Assembly: GCA_907165275.2 (NCBI GenBank) | Contig: OU015652.1 | Coordinates: forward strand, 8,757,001-8,821,000 | Source of the DNA: Zygaena filipendulae | Lineage: Eukaryota; Arthropoda; Insecta; Lepidoptera; Zygaenidae | Direction: 5' to 3' | DNA length: 64,000 nt | In this document: positions 54,906 to 64,000 of the stretch, one piece after another | Position numbering within the stretch: position 1 is the stretch's first letter | Layout: each line of letters begins with the position of its first letter | The notes under the pieces: model-generated | Databases searched by the model: none | What the model saw: the letters and a program-made list of their open reading frames with translations, nothing else | What the model was told of the DNA's origin: nothing | Translations under genes and position numbers: made by a program

Positions 54906-55262
54906 TATAAATGGTTACAAAATTTTATCAAAATCCGTTCAGTAGTTTCGGAGTCCATTGCGGTCAAACAAAGTGACATGTGATTTATATGTATATATTA
55001 AGATATATATAGATACAAGAATTGCTTGTTTAAAGATAGTAGATAAGGATTGGTAAGGATAGTTTTGAAAACACAGATGTAAGACGCATTAAACCCACCT
55101 AACATTTATAATGAAATCTAAATATTGAAATATGTTAACAGAAACCTCCATCAGGATTTACTTTCAACCTTAGAAGGTTGAGAGTAAATTTAGTTTAGTT
55201 AATTACCTAACACTTTCTACATTAATAGATTGCTTTAAATTTAAAGAATAAAACCTAATACT

Positions 55263-56020
55263 TTATTTATATTCATCACCGTTTTTCAATTTCATTCTTC
55301 GTTTCTGTATCTCCTCAACGCTAGCACGTCGGTATATTATTACATGATTATTAACATTACTGCATGATGGGATTCCTTGTATCTTGTCTAAACTGAATGA
55401 TTTAAAAAAATTGCAAATTTTGGTTTTCCATCGTATTGCCAAATAAGGTTGATGGTGATTGTTCTTAAGTTTTTTTTCATTATCTGGCCATTCCTTAAGA
55501 GTAGAAAACACTTTGAGGTGTTTACGACAGATTTTATATTTAGTTGCTGTGGTCTGGACATTTTGTGCCACTACATTAGCAGTGTGAGTGCTGCACTGTT
55601 TGTGTTGCAGTTTGTATGCGCTTGTGCTTTTATGGGACTCAGCAATTCCATGTCTACATTGCGTTGAGTTTTGTATCATTTCATGTATTCCATTACCTGC
55701 TTGAATATATTTAGAACGTAGTTTTGCACTGGGACAGCGACTTTTACTAGCGGCTTGTTGTGAAAACACAGAAATTGTCTGCCCTGCTACGTTAACTGAA
55801 GAAGCAATTTGTTTGATTCCATCACTGCATTGCTGGACTTTGTGATCATTCGAATCAGTAAAATCGGTTTGCTGTTCGTTTTTTTTCAAATGACTTCTAA
55901 TAGCTTCTATCAACTGATGCGATGGGTCATTCACTAGTCTTCCCATACCCCACAAATATTTGGCCATTAAATATGATGTGTCCTTGAATAAATTTGTAAA
56001 TCTTTTGTTACAGCAGACAT
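55263..56020 (-). CDS. Probable 3'-terminal exon of an unknown gene
   Basis: On the minus strand a good acceptor (TTTATTATTTTAG) ends at 56021 and the frame is open from 56020 to TAA at 55263-55265. That is about 251 residues, with an internal ATG at 55967 that would give 234. I do not recognise the protein. It starts CCNKRFTNLFKDTSYLMAKY, then LWGMGRLVNDPSHQLIEAI. The middle is rich in serine, glutamine and cysteine/histidine (CRHGI, CSTHTANVV, CRKHLKVF). The end is basic (EEIQKRRMKLKNG). No signal peptide or membrane span is seen. The stop codon overlaps AATAAA (ATAAATAAAG), so the poly(A) signal sits on the end of the ORF. Upstream exons were not identified. It may be a lineage-specific gene; an old transposon remnant is possible. 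Confidence 0.5.
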
Positions 56021-56555
56021 CTAAAATAATAAAGAGGCAAAGAATGAGAAAGGAGTAGCAAAATAATTATCAAAAATGTTTTTTTATTTGTAGTAGGTAT
56101 GGTACTCTTTCAGGATGACATAATCAATATATTATATTTAATGATTCTACGGAAACGTTGGAAAATAAACTATTTACTTAAAACCAAAGAGAATATAATC
56201 ACTGATTTAAACCATTGATTTTTCTTACATGTAGGTAGGTATTCCAGTCATAAATATTAAAGGAAGATGTATTCCTAAAATATAGCTATTATTTGCTCAG
56301 TAATTGCCACCAAAAATGGAACTAATATTATTGCCGTTAGGAAATCAAGCAAGTATATCATAGCAAGCAAGTACTTCGTAGTTGATGTCTCATTTTTGAT
56401 GAGCTTATTTGTAATTTTCGAAGAAGAGTCTGCGTTTCAACTAGGTACGTATTCTGTGTTGTTATACCTACATGACCGTGTAATGTGTTGTGCATGTGTT
56501 GTGGTTCCTATCACACATGATGACGAGGGTCTGAAGATGGAACCTGAAGATTATA
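56021..56555. other. Unassigned; would be intron of the minus-strand gene
   Basis: No second exon could be picked with confidence. Nothing else supported. Confidence 0.3.
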
Positions 56556-56775
56556 CTATACTAGTTGTGCCCCGCGGTTTCACCCGCGTTAATTTCAGAG
56601 TTCCCGCGGGAATTTCGGGATAAAAAGTACCCTATGTGTTAATCTGATGTATGAGCTATATTATTGTAAAGTTTCATTTAAATCCGTCCAGTAGTTTTTG
56701 CGTGAAAGAGTAACAAACATCCATCCATCCATCCATACATACTTACAAACTTTCGCGTTTATAATATTAGTAGGA
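56556..56775 (-). repeat. SINE-like copy, reverse, near full length
   Basis: ACTAGTTGTGCCCCGCGG, TTTCAGAGTTCCCGCGGG, AATCCGTCCAGTAGTTTTTG, (ATCC)n-like CATCCATCCATCCATCC and TTTATAATATTAGTAGGA. Confidence 0.85.
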
Positions 56776-57689
56776 AGTAGGATAGAACTCCCCAATGGAA
56801 ACTATACAAAGAGTTCGGACGCGTTTGTTTTCTTTCTCGTAAGTAAATTTCATAATATGTGATAACTATAACTTTTTAATTATTTATTTGTTTATTTATT
56901 TATTTAGTTCAATTCATTATTACTAAAGGTTTTACTCATATCTATCTACTGAAAGGTGGAGCCTTCAAGCATCTCTGGGTTTTGCTTTTCGCACGAAAGA
57001 AGGGAGGCCTGCGACTTCGACTTCGGCCTTATTTTTCTACACAATGACAAGTTTTACCATCGCCAAAGGACAGGCCCTAGAAACAAATGACGAACAGCTT
57101 TTATTTGATGGTAAAAACATGCAATTAACGTAGCAGTAGATATACCTAGCTATTTCCCAAAAAGGCGTTAGTAAAATTAACGTTAGAAGCATTCAAAATT
57201 CATTTATCTAAGGCCGCTCCAAGTGGGTACGAGATCAGATGTGTCAAGCCCTTATCAACTACTCGTATAGGTAAAATTGATTAAGCTGCTCGTACCCAGT
57301 ACAGAAATTTTCTCGTTTCTTACATTATTTTTGCTATATTTTATCTTCAATATTTTCGCACGAAATTACTCGTCTCGTAACTCGTTTTATAACCTTTGGC
57401 GGAGAAAAAAAAACAAACTATATTTTTCTCACACGAAACAATTCGGGTTTTACGAATGACCAAATAAAACGGAGTGCGACTGCTATTCTTTACACGTTTT
57501 TACTGTTCAAATACATAGTGGTCCGGAATAATATACAAAGGCACTCCGTATTGCGACGTTATTTATTGCTGTTTTTGGTTGTTTTTAATAACGGTTTACG
57601 TAGAACGGAAAATAAAAATTCAGTCAAAAATATCATTAATTTACCACGTGCCCCACCAGAACACAGAGAAAACAAAATAAATATCCTTA
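56776..57689. other. Unassigned intergenic sequence
   Basis: (TTTA)n-like run at 56877-56905. Nothing else supported. Confidence 0.4.
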
Positions 57690-57900
57690 AGAATGAGAAA
57701 GTGAGTTTGTTTATTTGTTTGTTTTATTGTTTGTTACGCTTTCACGCTTTAACGGCTCAACCAAGGCTCAACCGATCAATGATAAAAGCATGCACGTTGT
57801 CAGGGGTCCAGAGAAGGATTTAGGGTAGATAATTTTTGTCCTAGAATTCCTGCGAAAACTCCGAAATTGCGCGGGTGAAACCGCGGGGAATAGCTAGTAT
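57690..57900 (+). repeat. SINE-like copy, forward (body type b)
   Basis: GTTTGTTTTATTGTTTGTTA, CGCTTTCACGCTTTAACGG, ACGTTGTCAGGGGTCCAGAG and the tail GAAACCGCGGGGAATAGCTA. A duplicated GGCTCAACC near 57752 and 57763 marks a small internal tandem. Confidence 0.8.
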
Positions 57901-58302
57901 TTTAACCTAAGTAACATCATTAAAATTTAAACTAGATGAACTCTGATTTGTTACATTTTAGAAGCTTTTTATTATTTTGTTATTTTACTATACTTACGTA
58001 TATCTACGGGTACCGTGAAATATGCCCAATTTGCCAACCAAGGTATCTTTGCCCAAAAAGCAGTTTATAAGCATATCCGCTAACAGGCAAATTAAATTAA
58101 ATTTTATGGCAATATTTTTTAGTAGGTTAGAAAAAAGATTATATTTGTGACAACATAGTGTATCGCATTCGTTCACAAGTACATTCAGTATCCTTTCAGA
58201 AATTGTTAAATGCGGTGCTTTTTTTGCGGGCAAATTTTAGCAGTATAGTTTTTGTGAATTATACTTCATTGCGAAAACGCAGGTAAGACTATCTAATTAT
58301 AT

Positions 58303-58496
58303 TGGCTGTGCCCCGCGGTTTCACCCGCGTGAGTTTCAGAATTCCCGCAGGAACTCCCTTCAGGGGGATGAAAAATAGATGTTGTCCGATTCTCAGACAT
58401 ATACTGAATATGCATACAAAATTTCATAAAAATCGGTCAAGCCGTTTCGGAGGAGTATGGGAACGAACATTGTGACACGAGAATTTTATATATTAG
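58303..58496 (-). repeat. SINE-like copy, reverse, nested
   Basis: GGCTGTGCCCCGCGGTTTCA, GTGAGTTTCAGAATTCCCGC, AAAAATCGGTCAAGCCGTTT and GACACGAGAATTTTATATAT. Confidence 0.8.
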
Positions 58497-58924
58497 ATAA
58501 TTTAGAGTAACAATTATTCAGTGTTTTAATTTGAGTTTCATTATTAAAGACTTTCGTAATTAAAATTTAAGACTATGGGCAAAGTTAACTTAACTTTTTC
58601 AACCCATGCTTGCCAACATTGCTCTTTATTAAAAAGTGCTTAGGGTTGTCACATCAGATATTTAATAATGTAGATTATATTATCTTAAACAAATGTTAGT
58701 AAAATATGGCAAGATATCAACTTCGAAACCTTAAAACCCTTAGTTATTTTAAAGGTAGCTTTTTTATATAGAACTTTAGGATATGGTCTACCTATATTTT
58801 ATTATGATAAAAATTATCTATTTGTATAATCGTCACAATTTCAATTTTATTGTTATTTTAAATTTAAGAAAAACAAACACAAGTCCAGAATTCGACAAAG
58901 AAAGTCAAGACGTAAAATAGGATC

Positions 58925-59090
58925 CCTAGCTTAGCACTCCTAGGCACCTCACAGTACTGGCAGCCGGGTTGAATTCTTTGTCCTTGTACTGAGAAATGGA
59001 TCGGGATGCGCTTCCTACGACCACAAGCTACCATCGCCTCTATTTTCTCGGGCACCAGTCTGAGTTTGTAGAAAATTTCTCTGAAATAAC
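58925..59090 (-). pseudogene. Short reverse transcriptase fragment of a non-LTR element
   Basis: Minus-strand translation gives EIFYKLRLVPEKIEAMVACG, then RRKRIPIHFSVQGQRIQP. This matches the pattern of the RT segment after the catalytic box in Jockey/I/R1-type elements (APEKTEAVL, GRRK, then xYLGV). After a one-base frame change the residues VRCLGV follow, fitting the conserved YLGV. Only about 55 codons survive, flanked by stops. It is a decayed insert within the 58013-59692 element. I first considered it a host exon because a CAG acceptor precedes it. Confidence 0.55.
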
Positions 59091-59694
59091 TGTGTAAAAC
59101 TTTTAATGAGAATTAATAATACCTAATAATAGTTAAAACCTAAATTTATATGTATATTCTGTAACGAAGTCTGAAAAACTCTTCATTTGACTTACGAAGT
59201 CAGACTTTTTTAAGAGTTATTCAGAGTTAATAAAACTTATTTATAACATCAATGTATTTAATCATTTCACTCGAACGTGACAACCTTAAAACCGCTTGAT
59301 GGCGCTTGTATGGAAAAGAGCAATAATTACTAGGTAACGTTGCCCACTAATTTTATTACGATAACGTTCATACCACAAACAAAATTTTGAAATCTAGGTC
59401 AAGATTACCTTAAATACTAGTCGCGGTGTTTATTACCTTTTTATATGGGTTATATTTGCTTTTAAAATTGACGTGGGCAATGTTGGCTAGAAGTCCGGAT
59501 AACTTTGCCCGCCATCAAAATCTTAAAATAGTCTGCTTAAATTTTAATTTGCTATAAACTTTACATAGCAAATGCGTGCATATGGTTATTTAGTTATAGT
59601 AAATACAAAAATATACAAGATTTGCTATGAAAAAAAAATTAAAATTTATTGGATTTTAATGAAAAAACGGGCAAAGTTGGCTTGTTTCACGGTA

Positions 59695-60480
59695 GGTACT
59701 AGGTATGTAATAAGTTGTATTTTGTTTTTGATATTAAATTTTTCTTCATTTTCTTGTATTGGAGTACTTATTTCTTATTTGTGACCTATCAGTAATAAGT
59801 TGGATCCATACAAATCTACGTAGAATGGATATAATTGTAAATGTGATGCTGGTTGCAAAAATACTTACTTGCTAAGTTTTGCTACCCAGCCTGTACTCTT
59901 ACCGTTAATTATGTATAATATATAGATATTACTGAGAAATATTGTTATCTTTAGAAGTTATATATTAGCATAAATTAAAATAATGTGACACGGACTGAAG
60001 TGGTAATTCAATCGATACCAAATTGCGTAGGTAGGTACCCTAATACCGAACCATAATAATAATATAATGTTGTTTGTTATTTTTTATGAATATTCTAACA
60101 TCTAAAATCAAAACGTAAAGGAATGACAATGCAGGAATTGGACAAAATTCTTAATTCATCCGAAGTTTTCGAAATGTCTACAACAATTATTATTGTTTTA
60201 ACGTCCCCCGAGTCCATATGTAGGTACCTACTTTTCTTTCCTTTTTTATTATTTTGATTGCGTGAATTGAATAAGACGTGCTTTTTGTGTAATAAATAAT
60301 TAATTACCTCTCTGTATGCCAGTTATTACTTTGCTAGTTAACCTACTTTTCTCATACTATCACTATGAAAATACGGCCTTAACTTTAAATTAGACGGTAA
60401 CCGTGGGTAACATTGAATTTTTCCATTAGGTATTAATCACTTATTTTTCGTTTTTCAGTTTTAATATTATTAAAATCAAA
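59695..60480. other. Unassigned AT-rich sequence
   Basis: Nothing supported. Confidence 0.4.
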
Positions 60481-60483
60481 AAG

Positions 60484-60556
60484 TAGTTTCATCCACGCGA
60501 GTTTCGGAATTCCCGCAGGAACTCGAAAGTAGCCTAATTTACTCAATTTAACATCG
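60484..60556 (-). repeat. SINE-like fragment, reverse (body type e)
   Basis: GTTTCATCCACGCGAGTTTCG, TTCCCGCAGGAACTC and TAATTTACTCAATTTAACATC, cut off at a GC-rich segment. Confidence 0.65.
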
Positions 60557-60668
60557 TTGAGCACAACCGTTCCGTAAGGAGAGGAGCCGACCCCGCGTCT
60601 GAGCCGCGCGGCATGGTATCTCACAAAGCTACCTGGGGCCACCACATGACTGCCCGGCCTTGCACATC
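60557..60668. other. GC-rich island of unknown origin
   Basis: About 110 bases (GGAGAGGAGCCGACCCCGCG, GAGCCGCGCGGCATGG, ACCTGGGGCCACCACATGAC) far more GC-rich than the surroundings. No frame gives a recognised protein. It may be a fragment of an exon or of an older repeat. Confidence 0.35.
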
Positions 60669-61262
60669 ATAAATATTGAAACCAATCGATGTAGTAAAGT
60701 CATCGTGGTATTGATCATCGAGGTTAGGTTGTATGTAGGTAAACTGCATATTATAAACAACAGAAAAATTAAGAAGTTGGAACCGGAAATATCGGAAACA
60801 GAAAAAATAAGAAATCGGATACGGAAAAACCATACCAATTTATCCATATTTTGGGCATTTGGATGAATACCAATTTATACCTACAACGGAGAATTTGAAC
60901 AAATAAGCACGAGCTAACCATTTCCAGTTACATAACGGTATAATAGTTGTTAGCAGCCAAAAGGCCAAAATAATGAGGGATCGAGTTGATGTTGGTTCAG
61001 TGTGTCTGCAAAATATACCGCATTGGCCGCATACGTGTTTTGATCAGAGCACTTTATTTTTTGATTCATATTGCTAACTCGTTACCATAAATAAACAACT
61101 ACACTTGAGTCGCTTGAGGTGTTACATATAGCAAGATTAAACCGACGAAGCGAATTTATTAACCTAAATAATCTTACATGGAAAATTGTTTACAACTTCA
61201 CTTTCACATGACTTTTATAAAATATGGATTGGAAATGTTCTATCAGGTTAAGTATAGATATA
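60669..61262. other. Unassigned intergenic sequence
   Basis: Nothing supported. Confidence 0.4.
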
Positions 61263-61263
61263 G

Positions 61264-61460
61264 ACTAGCTATCTCCCGAGATTTCATCCGCGGTAATTTT
61301 GGAGTTCCCGCGGGAATTCCGGGATAAAACTATCCTATCTTTTAAGTTGGACCAAACTACAGATAGTTACGGAGTTTGAAAAAATCAGTTCAGTATTTTT
61401 GGAGTCCATCGCGGACAAACAACGTGATAAGTGATTTATATACCTATGTACATATATATT
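61264..61460 (-). repeat. SINE-like copy, reverse (body type a)
   Basis: ACTAGCTATCTCCCGAGATTTC, TTCCCGCGGGAATTCCGG, CTATCTTTTAAGTTGGACC and CCATCGCGGACAAACAACGT, ending in a TATATAT run. Confidence 0.8.
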
Positions 61461-61489
61461 AAAATAAGATATGATATGATATAATATAA

Positions 61490-61730
61490 CTAGCTGTCCC
61501 CCGCGATTTCATCCGCGGTAATTTCGGAGGTCCCGCGGAGGTTGCGGGAAGAAAGTACCTACTCTATGTCCTTCAGTTCCCGAGGGAATTCCGGGATAAA
61601 AACTATCCTATCTTTTAAGTTGGACCATATTATAAATGGTTGCAAAATTTTATCAAAATCCGTTCAGTAGTTTTGGAGTCCATCGCGGACAAAAACGTGA
61701 CACGTGATTTATATATATTAGATTAGAATA
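61490..61730 (-). repeat. SINE-like copy, reverse (body type a) with doubled tail
   Basis: CTAGCTGTCCCCCGCGATTTC, CCCGCGGAGGTTGCGGG, then a second TTCCCGAGGGAATTCCGGG, and TTTTAAGTTGGACCATATTA to GACACGTGATTTATATATAT. It supplies the uninterrupted form of the SINE split by the LINE at 51261. Confidence 0.82.
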
Positions 61731-61755
61731 TGCGTCAATTGGCATAGGTGAACTA

Positions 61756-63324
61756 CACTCAGCGGCACGGAATACGGCCCAAACATAAATAAGCCGATAA
61801 CAGGCGTTTTTGGTATCGGGTATGATTAGTTCAAGTAGCAGCTTGTCAGGACGTTCGTTTTTGTTAGTTTATGAGTGTAAACACAATAAAAAGTGCATTT
61901 CTTTCGTTTCTTTGACACTTTACGTTAGTTCGTTGCTGAAACGCACAAAATACGGGTGAGTTAAAATTCGATATTTAAATGGTTGTGCATCTAATCTTCA
62001 ATGTTTTGTTTTTAAATTAATGTGTAGTCATTTTTGCTTCCAGAATCGAATTACAATGCCCTTAATTTTCATCTCAAGTTGCTCAAGCTGTGTTGCTTCG
62101 GAGTCAACGGCGAACGCAGTGAGAAATTACTGAAAATTTAAATGTACCGCGTTCAGCGCTCAGATACGTCTTAATACGGCACGATCGGACCGGCCTCTAC
62201 ACGGGGAGACTAGATAGTGGCAGAATTAGGTGCGCATCAGCGCGTGATGACCGATTTATCGCTCTCGAAATTTTGAGAAATCGGTTCCTCACTGCGGTCG
62301 AAATTCGACAGCGTGTACAATCGACAAGAGGGATCAACGTTAGTGAGCGAACGATAAGAAGGAGAATGAAGGAACGGAACCTGCGTGCTCGAAGACCAGC
62401 TCGAGGTCCAGAACTGCTCCGGCACCATCGCGTAGCTCGACTATGATTTGCTCGTGAGCATGCAAATTGAACTCACGGCCACTGGAGTAAAGTTATGTGA
62501 ACTGATGAGTGCAGAGTGGCCTTAAGAGCTCCAGATGGTCGCGAAGGTGTGTGTAAAAGGCGAAGAGAGAGATTTCTGCCGGGAATCACCAGGCAAACGG
62601 TCAGCTTTCATAGTGGATCTGTTATGGTTTGGGGAGGGATCACTTCAGACGCACGTACAGAGTTGGTGGTCATTGAAGGTCGTTCAACGGCTGTGCGGTA
62701 CGTCGAAGAGATCTTTCAGGACCATGTTCTACCATACGTCGGGTTCATTGGTAGTGAAGAATTCAATTTAATGTAAAATAACGCCTGACCTCACACAGCA
62801 CGTTCCGTCGATGATTATCTTTTAAGCCTGAGAATTTCTAAATTGGAATGGCCAGCACGAAGCCCATACATAAATCCCATGCAGCACGTATGGAACATGC
62901 TTAAAAGACGCATACGAGCAAGTTCCATCCCATCAAAAACACTCAGTCATTTGAAAACAGCTCTGGGGGCCACCTGGGAAGAATTGCCTCATGTGGACAT
63001 TAAAAACATTATCCACAGCATGCCTGATCGCATGCAGGTGGTTATCAGGGACAGAGGTGGAAATACCCGCTACTAATTTTAAGTACCTTTAGCTTTAATT
63101 TGGAAATTTCTTTAAAAAATACTGTTTTGATTATAGAGCTTAATGTCTTTTTTTTATTTAATAAAAATTTAATAAAGTTAATGCATTTTTTTACTAATTA
63201 CTTATTCGCATTAAAGATTAGGATAAACATTTAAGCTTTACAAGAAACAAAAACCCAAGCTTCAGGTTTAGTTTTGACAATAAATCACATAACGCGCTTG
63301 GGCGACATTCCGTGCCGCTGAGAT
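61756..63324 (+). mobile_element. Tc1-like DNA transposon, decayed
   Basis: The left end CTCAGCGGCACGGAAT (61758) is inverted at the right (ATTCCGTGCCGCTGAG, to 63322), followed inward by a partly matching CGGCCCAA/CGCCCAA stretch. TA flanks both ends (61754-61755, 63325-63326). The 1.57-kb length is normal for Tc1. Confidence 0.85.
62055..63076 (+). pseudogene. Tc1-type transposase, inactivated
   Basis: Fragments in order: a degenerate N-terminal helix-turn-helix, a second DNA-binding part (FLTAVEIRQRVQSTRGINVS, ERTIRRRMKERNLRARRPA at about 62285-62400), the first catalytic region (TDECRVALRAPDGR at about 62501), RTELVVIEGRSTAVRYVEEI, and a C-terminal part (RSPYINPMQHVWNMLKRRI to 63076). 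Several in-frame stops and shifts break the frame. The second catalytic aspartate is Asn beside two stops near 62775, and the third catalytic acid is Gln (MQHVW in place of the usual IExxW). The product cannot catalyse transposition. Confidence 0.85.
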
Positions 63325-63326
63325 TA

Positions 63327-63845
63327 GATACATCAATGCTTTGTATTTATCAACTAGCCGAAATTGAAACCAAAATTTCGGTCGGCCACTATAAAGTTTA
63401 ATATTTACATAATTATAAAAATTGTAGGGTAAAAAAATAGGGATTGGCAATCAAGTGATATTAAAAGTGAGTAGGTATATTAAAAAGTGTATGTAGCTCT
63501 AGGTATATGAGTATTTATATGAGGAAAGGTTTTTAAATTTTCATGTAAAAGGGTTGCTTTGCAAAGTGGGAACGAGTAATGTAAGCACTTGCTATACCGC
63601 GGACAAGCTTTATTTCAAGTGTGAATATAGATAAATTTATTAGAATAAATTTAGTAATGTAAGGGTATTATATTATCTGTGGCAAGGTACAAAACGACAG
63701 CAAGAATGAGAATGCGCGTTCATTAGATTGGCTGGAATAATAGTAATTTTATAGTAGGTACCTATAACTTATCCTTTCACCACTCTCTGCATCTGCAAAG
63801 TAAATGTACGAAGGTAAGATCAATTAAATGCACATTATAGAAGAA
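63327..63845. other. Unassigned AT-rich sequence
   Basis: Nothing supported. Confidence 0.4.
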
Positions 63846-64000
63846 TAGCTGTCCCCTGGGGAATTTCGAGATAAAAGAACCTACTCTATCTCCTGAGTAG
63901 CTTCCTTTAAGTGAAAGAATTTTCAAAATCGGTTTATTAGATCCAGCTCTAGAGATTACGGTACGTTATAGGGGGTAGCCCCTACAACGTCACAAACTCA
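63846..64000 (-). repeat. SINE-like copy, reverse (body type c), cut by the window end
   Basis: TAGCTGTCCCCTGGGGAATTTC (tail shortened), then GTGAAAGAATTTTCAAAATCG, TAGATCCAGCTCTAGAG and AACGTCACAAACTCA, the reverse complement of the body at 6030-6130. Confidence 0.7.

Larger units (their letters stand above)
50956..55046 (+). repeat. Triple nest: ACCGAGC element > reverse SINE > non-LTR retrotransposon
   Basis: The outer element is split into 50956-51167 (ACCGAGCTTCGGTCG, ATAAAACGACGTTTTC, TCATGAAAATCGTTG) and 55008-55046 (TACAAGAATTGCTTGTTTA). Inside it a reverse type-a SINE is split into 51168-51260 (ending AAGTTGGACCAT) and 54904-54990 (starting ATTATAAATGG). The intact counterpart of that join is at 61618-61640. 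The non-LTR element fills the gap. Confidence 0.8.
58013..59692. mobile_element. 1.68-kb TIR element with CCGTGAAA ends and TA duplication
   Basis: CCGTGAAATATGCCCAATTT at the left corresponds to the inverted right end (CCGTGAAACAAGCCAACTTT), and TA flanks both (58011-58012, 59693-59694). GGGCAAAGTT/AACTTTGCCC words recur inside (about 58574, 59500, 59670). A reverse SINE (58303-58496) and a reverse-transcriptase fragment (58925-59090) are nested. No transposase was found. Confidence 0.6.

Noticed and set aside
58864..59090. Possible host exon on the minus strand after a CAG acceptor
   Set aside because: The residue pattern fits a retrotransposon RT segment and the frame shifts before the YLGV-like motif, so it is listed as a pseudogene.

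Overview
The window looks like a piece of a moth or butterfly (Lepidoptera) nuclear genome. It is AT-rich and eukaryotic, with GT-AG spliced genes, very dense interspersed repeats, and many copies of lepidopteran SINE-like repeats whose GC-rich end reads roughly CCGCGGTTTCACCCGCG, among frequent GTAGGTAC-type runs. The species cannot be named from sequence alone. No bacterial, viral-genome, CRISPR or rRNA feature was seen.

Host genes are few. On the plus strand a class A GPCR is assembled from three exons (7863-8663, 9736-9931, 15433-15611; 391 residues, junctions in phase 0 and phase 1). Its VWRF, FLATELPQ and NFVLY motifs place it with insect myosuppressin/FMRFamide-type receptors. On the minus strand a probable terminal exon (56020 down to 55263) encodes about 250 residues of a protein I do not recognise.

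Most of the rest is mobile DNA. At 18187-25516 lies a BEL/Pao LTR element with apparently identical 1233-bp LTRs and a 5-bp target duplication; its one long ORF joins the Gag N-terminus directly to integrase, with protease, RT and RNase H missing. At 41932-43945 is a 5'-truncated RTE-like LINE with a 16-bp target duplication. At 44059-44653 is an internally deleted mariner-type element that keeps a 125-residue ORF. At 51261-54903 is a non-LTR element with an uninterrupted 986-residue endonuclease-RT ORF, inserted in a SINE that itself sits in another repeat. At 61756-63324 is a decayed Tc1 element. A 1.7-kb TIR element occupies 58013-59692.

Small inverted-repeat (MITE-like or foldback) elements are frequent: 2140-2560, 6944-7337, 11898-12123, 30659-30897, 33567-33930, 34310-34670, 37543-38095 (with a tRNA-like 3' half carrying CCA), 39750-40026, 46066-46326 and 49612-49740. 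More than 30 SINE-like copies in at least five body types share one GC-rich tail. Coordinates of repeats are by eye and may be off by a few to tens of bases; family names are tentative.
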